Source of the DNA: an uncultured Clostridia bacterium
GTDB taxonomy: Bacteria > Bacillota > Clostridia > Oscillospirales > Ruminococcaceae
Assembly: GCA_947589355.1 (NCBI GenBank)
Contig: CANPZC010000001.1
Span: forward strand, 186,001-250,000
Direction: 5' to 3'
Length of the DNA: 64,000 nucleotides
Shown piece by piece: positions 61,683 to 64,000 of this stretch. The notes below the pieces were generated by a model. The model ran no database searches. It was given only the letters and a program-made list of their open reading frames with translations, and had not been told where the DNA came from. Positions within the stretch are counted from its first letter, which is position 1, and each line of letters opens with the position of its first letter. The translations under genes were made by a program, and so were the position numbers.

Positions 61683-61711
61683 ATTATAACCGATTTTATT
61701 TCATTTTTCAA
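61683..61711 (-). promoter_or_regulatory. Promoter of hybrid kinase 58354-61629
   Basis: Minus strand TTGAAA (61711-61706), 17-base spacer, TATAAT (61688-61683). Confidence 0.75.
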
Positions 61712-61808
61712 TCATTTTGACAAAAATTTTTATATTTTAAATAAATGCTCTTGAAAACTGTCTTGTTTATTACAAATTATTACAATTTGGAACAACTATG
61801 CAAATTTC

Positions 61809-61838
61809 TTGACATTGTATGGTGAAATATGATACAAT
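61809..61838 (+). promoter_or_regulatory. Promoter of membrane protein gene 61875
   Basis: TTGACA at 61809-61814, 18-base spacer, TACAAT at 61833-61838. Confidence 0.7.
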
Positions 61839-61874
61839 TAAAGCAACAAAAACTTTATGCAGGAGGGCAGTAAT

Positions 61875-62363
61875 ATGTATGAGATAAATCTGAAAATACA
61901 CGACGAGGAGGAGCTTTACAGCCCGTATGACGAGAGCCGCCGTACTCTGAGCAGCGATGTTTCCGACTACCTTGCGGGGCAGTACGGCAAGAAAGACACC
62001 GACGACGAGATAATTTTGAAAATAAAATGCGACGGCGCTGTTGACAGGGAGCGTGTATGTGGTGCATTTCAAGAACTTATTCGCGAGCAGAAGGTACACA
62101 ACGCCAACCAAAAGCGCATAAACCGCATAAAGCAGCTGTGGCTTTTCTGCATAGGGGTGGTGTTTGTGGCGGCTGCCATATTGCTGGACGGCGTTATAGG
62201 CTCGGTGTTCGTGGAGCTTATATCTATAGTCGGCTCGTTTGCGGTGTGGGAGGCGGCAAACATATGGATAGTTGAAAATCCGCGCACGCGCCTTGCAAAA
62301 CGCACGCTGAGAAAGCTCAACGCTACAAAGATAGTTATTGAGCAAACGCAGGTCGGCGCATAA
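61875..62363 (+). CDS. Two-helix membrane protein of unknown function
   Basis: The ATG at 61875 follows AGGAGG by eight bases, giving 162 residues. Residues 1-80 are soluble and acidic (MYEINLKIHDEEELYSPYD, with YLAGQYGKK near 35). Two membrane helices follow (about 88-106 and 110-130), then a basic tail (NPRTRLAKRTLRKL). It resembles small clostridial membrane proteins without named function. It may be cotranscribed with the two genes after it. Confidence 0.75.
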   Translation: MYEINLKIHDEEELYSPYDESRRTLSSDVSDYLAGQYGKKDTDDEIILKIKCDGAVDRERVCGAFQELIREQKVHNANQKRINRIKQLWLFCIGVVFVAAAILLDGVIGSVFVELISIVGSFAVWEAANIWIVENPRTRLAKRTLRKLNATKIVIEQTQVGA

Positions 62364-62403
62364 TATGACATAAAAGTGATGTTTCACAATAGGGGGTATC
62401 TGT

Positions 62404-63147
62404 ATGGAGAACAAACATAAGGCGAAAAGTCTGATAAAAATAATAGCGCTTTCTACAGTTATCGCAATTGCGATAATTGCTTTGCTGCTGTTTATTTTTT
62501 TACAGATCGTGATCAAAAAGTACAATGAAGCCGCTGAAGCTCGTCACAAGCCTATAAGCGACCCTGATAACTATGCAGAATTTGTCTATGTAAAGCATAC
62601 ATATGAAAAATACAAAGAGTACATAGGCTTTCACAAGATAGCTGCCGAGGAAGGCGGCATCATATCATACAGAGTAACTATAAATGACAGCGCAGATAAG
62701 GCGTTGTGGCTCGATATTGTTTCGGGCTTTGCAGAAGATATAGAAAACTCGGGGCAGCTTATTAAGATGATCTTTTACGACAGCGACTATACAAAAGGTC
62801 CTTATTGTTTTAAGATATCGAACTGCACTTATATAAATGATTCCGGGCAGGTAAGGTATTTTGATGGTGACAAGGTCTGCTATCTATCTTTCGATGACGA
62901 TTACGGAGAGTACAATGTTCTGGACATTATAGAGAGCCTGAATGTGGAGAATATACAAATAAATTCCGCCGCGATATCTGACAAACAGGCATTTGCAGAT
63001 ACTCTTAAAAAGACGGATATAAAAAGGCTGAGCGTGAGTTGCTATAATTATGTTGACGATGCCGAAGAATGGTTCGCTGAGTTTCAGCAGGAGATGAACG
63101 AGCTTTTGCCGGATAATATTCAGGTGTGGTTTTCGTTATATTCATAA
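62404..63147 (+). CDS. Single-helix exported protein of unknown function
   Basis: This 247-residue protein has a basic start (MENKHKAKSLIK), one long membrane helix (about 11-36) and an outside region of about 210 residues with many Tyr, Asp and Asn. I recognise no motif. The start follows GGGGGTATCTGT. It lies 40 bases after the two-helix gene, in the same direction, with no terminator between. Confidence 0.75.
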   Translation: MENKHKAKSLIKIIALSTVIAIAIIALLLFIFLQIVIKKYNEAAEARHKPISDPDNYAEFVYVKHTYEKYKEYIGFHKIAAEEGGIISYRVTINDSADKALWLDIVSGFAEDIENSGQLIKMIFYDSDYTKGPYCFKISNCTYINDSGQVRYFDGDKVCYLSFDDDYGEYNVLDIIESLNVENIQINSAAISDKQAFADTLKKTDIKRLSVSCYNYVDDAEEWFAEFQQEMNELLPDNIQVWFSLYS

Positions 63148-63201
63148 GAGAGACCACGGCTATGAAAAAAGAATAGTTCTTCCTGACAGGAGTGTGAATA
63201 T

Positions 63202-63696
63202 ATGTACGAAAACCATTGGCCGGAAGAAGAGGGCGGCAAAAAATATGACAAAGAAGAAGCAGAGCGCGAGGAAAAAAGAAAGTTTGTAAAATCGGTCTAT
63301 TTCTGGTTTTTTGCTGCGCTGGCTGTGGTGTCGGCTGTTGTCTGGATATTGATCTTAAAAGAAGACCCCGAGAACGCCGGCGAGGTAAATGCGCGCTCGA
63401 TGTTGCTCTGGGTGCTCATAGCGCTTCTTATATTGAATTTCAGGGGCAAAGAGGTCGAAGAAAAGCGCTCGGAGATCACTATATATCTGAGAGTATGGAT
63501 AGCCAACGCTTTTACAGGCTTTTTCTATACATATTTTCTCGATAACGCAGCAATATACATTGTGTCAGTGCTTTTACTGGCATGCAATACACATTCGATC
63601 ATAAAAGAAAGATCGGTCGACCGCCGCCTTTTGTGGATAGTCTACGGGTGTCTGGTCGTGCCGTTTGTGATAAACTTTCTTGTGAAAGGCATATGA
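63202..63696 (+). CDS. Membrane protein of unknown function, about four helices
   Basis: This 164-residue protein starts with a very charged soluble segment (about 1-32, rich in Glu, Lys and Asp), then four hydrophobic helices (about 33-52, 66-82, 97-130 as two, and 138-160). It resembles small integral membrane proteins of clostridia without named function. RBS AGGAGTG lies eight bases before the ATG. A terminator follows. Confidence 0.75.
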   Translation: MYENHWPEEEGGKKYDKEEAEREEKRKFVKSVYFWFFAALAVVSAVVWILILKEDPENAGEVNARSMLLWVLIALLILNFRGKEVEEKRSEITIYLRVWIANAFTGFFYTYFLDNAAIYIVSVLLLACNTHSIIKERSVDRRLLWIVYGCLVVPFVINFLVKGI

Positions 63697-63716
63697 CAAC
63701 CTCACTTTTGCAAAAT

Positions 63717-63750
63717 AAAAACGGCTCATAGCAATATGAACCGTTTTTTG
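63717..63750. terminator. Terminator between gene 63202 and the foldase gene
   Basis: AAAACGG and TCAT at 63718-63729 pair with ATGA and CCGTTTT at 63736-63747, one mismatch between the two blocks. Six T follow on the plus strand and A/T-rich sequence on the minus strand. Confidence 0.85.
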
Positions 63751-63761
63751 TATGTTTGTTA

Positions 63762-64000
63762 TTATGCAATACTGTCAGCTTTAAGTTTGTCGTAATACTC
63801 GTTGTATTCTATCTTGACATTTGCAAGGTAATCGTTGCAGGCTTTGTAGATGTAAGTCTGGCTGTATTCGCTTGTCATGCTGTCAACGTTTTCGTTTATA
63901 TAGTCCATGTCAAGCGGCAGGCGTTTGATTATGTGGTAGCCGTAGCTTGTTTCCACAAGGTCGCTGGTCTCGCCCTCTTTAAGAGCAAACGCGCCGTCAA
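63762..64000 (-). CDS. PpiC/PrsA-type peptidyl-prolyl isomerase, C-terminal part
   Basis: The frame is open to the window edge, so only the last 78 or so residues are seen. They read [16 protein letters not shown] and then [12 protein letters not shown], the hallmark end of a parvulin (PpiC) rotamase domain, followed by a helical tail ([16 protein letters not shown]). Proteins of this type in Firmicutes are usually lipid-anchored outside the membrane and help secreted proteins fold. The N-terminus and any signal lie outside the window. Confidence 0.88.
   Translation of the reverse strand, partial: DGAFALKEGETSDLVETSYGYHIIKRLPLDMDYINENVDSMTSEYSQTYIYKACNDYLANVKIEYNEYYDKLKADSIA

Overview
The window looks like chromosome from a low-to-mid GC anaerobic Firmicute of the Clostridia, most like the Ruminococcus/Oscillospiraceae group. 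This is inferred from the gene families: GatCAB amidotransferase, MurT/GatD, a YunB-type sporulation protein, archaeal-type phosphoglycerate mutase, intracellular GH51 and GH27 glycosidases, a FeoA-FeoB fusion and many hybrid histidine kinases. Promoters are strongly of the sigma-A type with 17-base spacers. No rRNA, tRNA, CRISPR array, transposase or prophage gene was seen. No gap between genes exceeds about 280 bases.

Layout. 1-2.8 kb: the end of a hybrid kinase, cysK and a lipoprotein. 2.8-5 kb (minus): an operon of PadR regulator, DUF1700, DUF4097 and a C39-like peptidase, behind a promoter with an embedded palindrome. 5-9.8 kb: a 44-residue ORF, a dCache hybrid kinase, and a GH51 arabinofuranosidase with a small Cys-rich protein. 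10-13.3 kb: a soluble ParB-like/BMP fusion, a phosphoesterase and YunB. 13.3-18.5 kb: ligA-gatC-gatA-gatB, ending one base before a perfectly palindromic parS-type site. 18.6-22.6 kb: pyruvate kinase, an AAA-type ATPase and DAHP synthase. 22.8-29.5 kb: a six-gene galactofuranose-type glycan cluster (two GT2 enzymes, ABC exporter, GlfT2-like transferase, UDP-galactopyranose mutase). 29.6-34.9 kb: FeoAB, a thioesterase, a two-gene ABC transporter and two small proteins. 35-40.4 kb: a sugar-binding/GGDEF protein, phosphoglycerate mutase, a CotH-kinase lipoprotein and a small membrane protein. 40.4-41.6 kb: an operon of two membrane proteins and an XRE regulator with three helically phased operators. 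41.7-45.3 kb: GH27 alpha-galactosidase and a SUFU/DUF4253 protein. 45.4-52 kb (minus): an exported pair, murT-HAD-gatD and a GGDEF/EAL protein with a structured leader. 52.2-64 kb: TauE exporter, cyclophilin-like lipoprotein, DUF3737 beta-helix protein, C-S lyase, FtsX-type permease, a hybrid kinase with two periplasmic-binding domains, three small membrane proteins and the end of a PpiC-type foldase.

How the genes fit together. Much of the window serves the cell surface: glycan synthesis and export, lipid II amidation, lipoproteins, protein folding and sensing by large hybrid kinases. Two c-di-GMP enzymes link sensing to signalling. The glycosidases lack signal peptides, so they probably act on imported plant oligosaccharides. 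The best candidates for something little described are the parS site after gatB, the phased-operator membrane/XRE operon, the nested inverted repeats at 51958-52084, the ParB-like/BMP fusion and the SUFU/DUF4253 protein.
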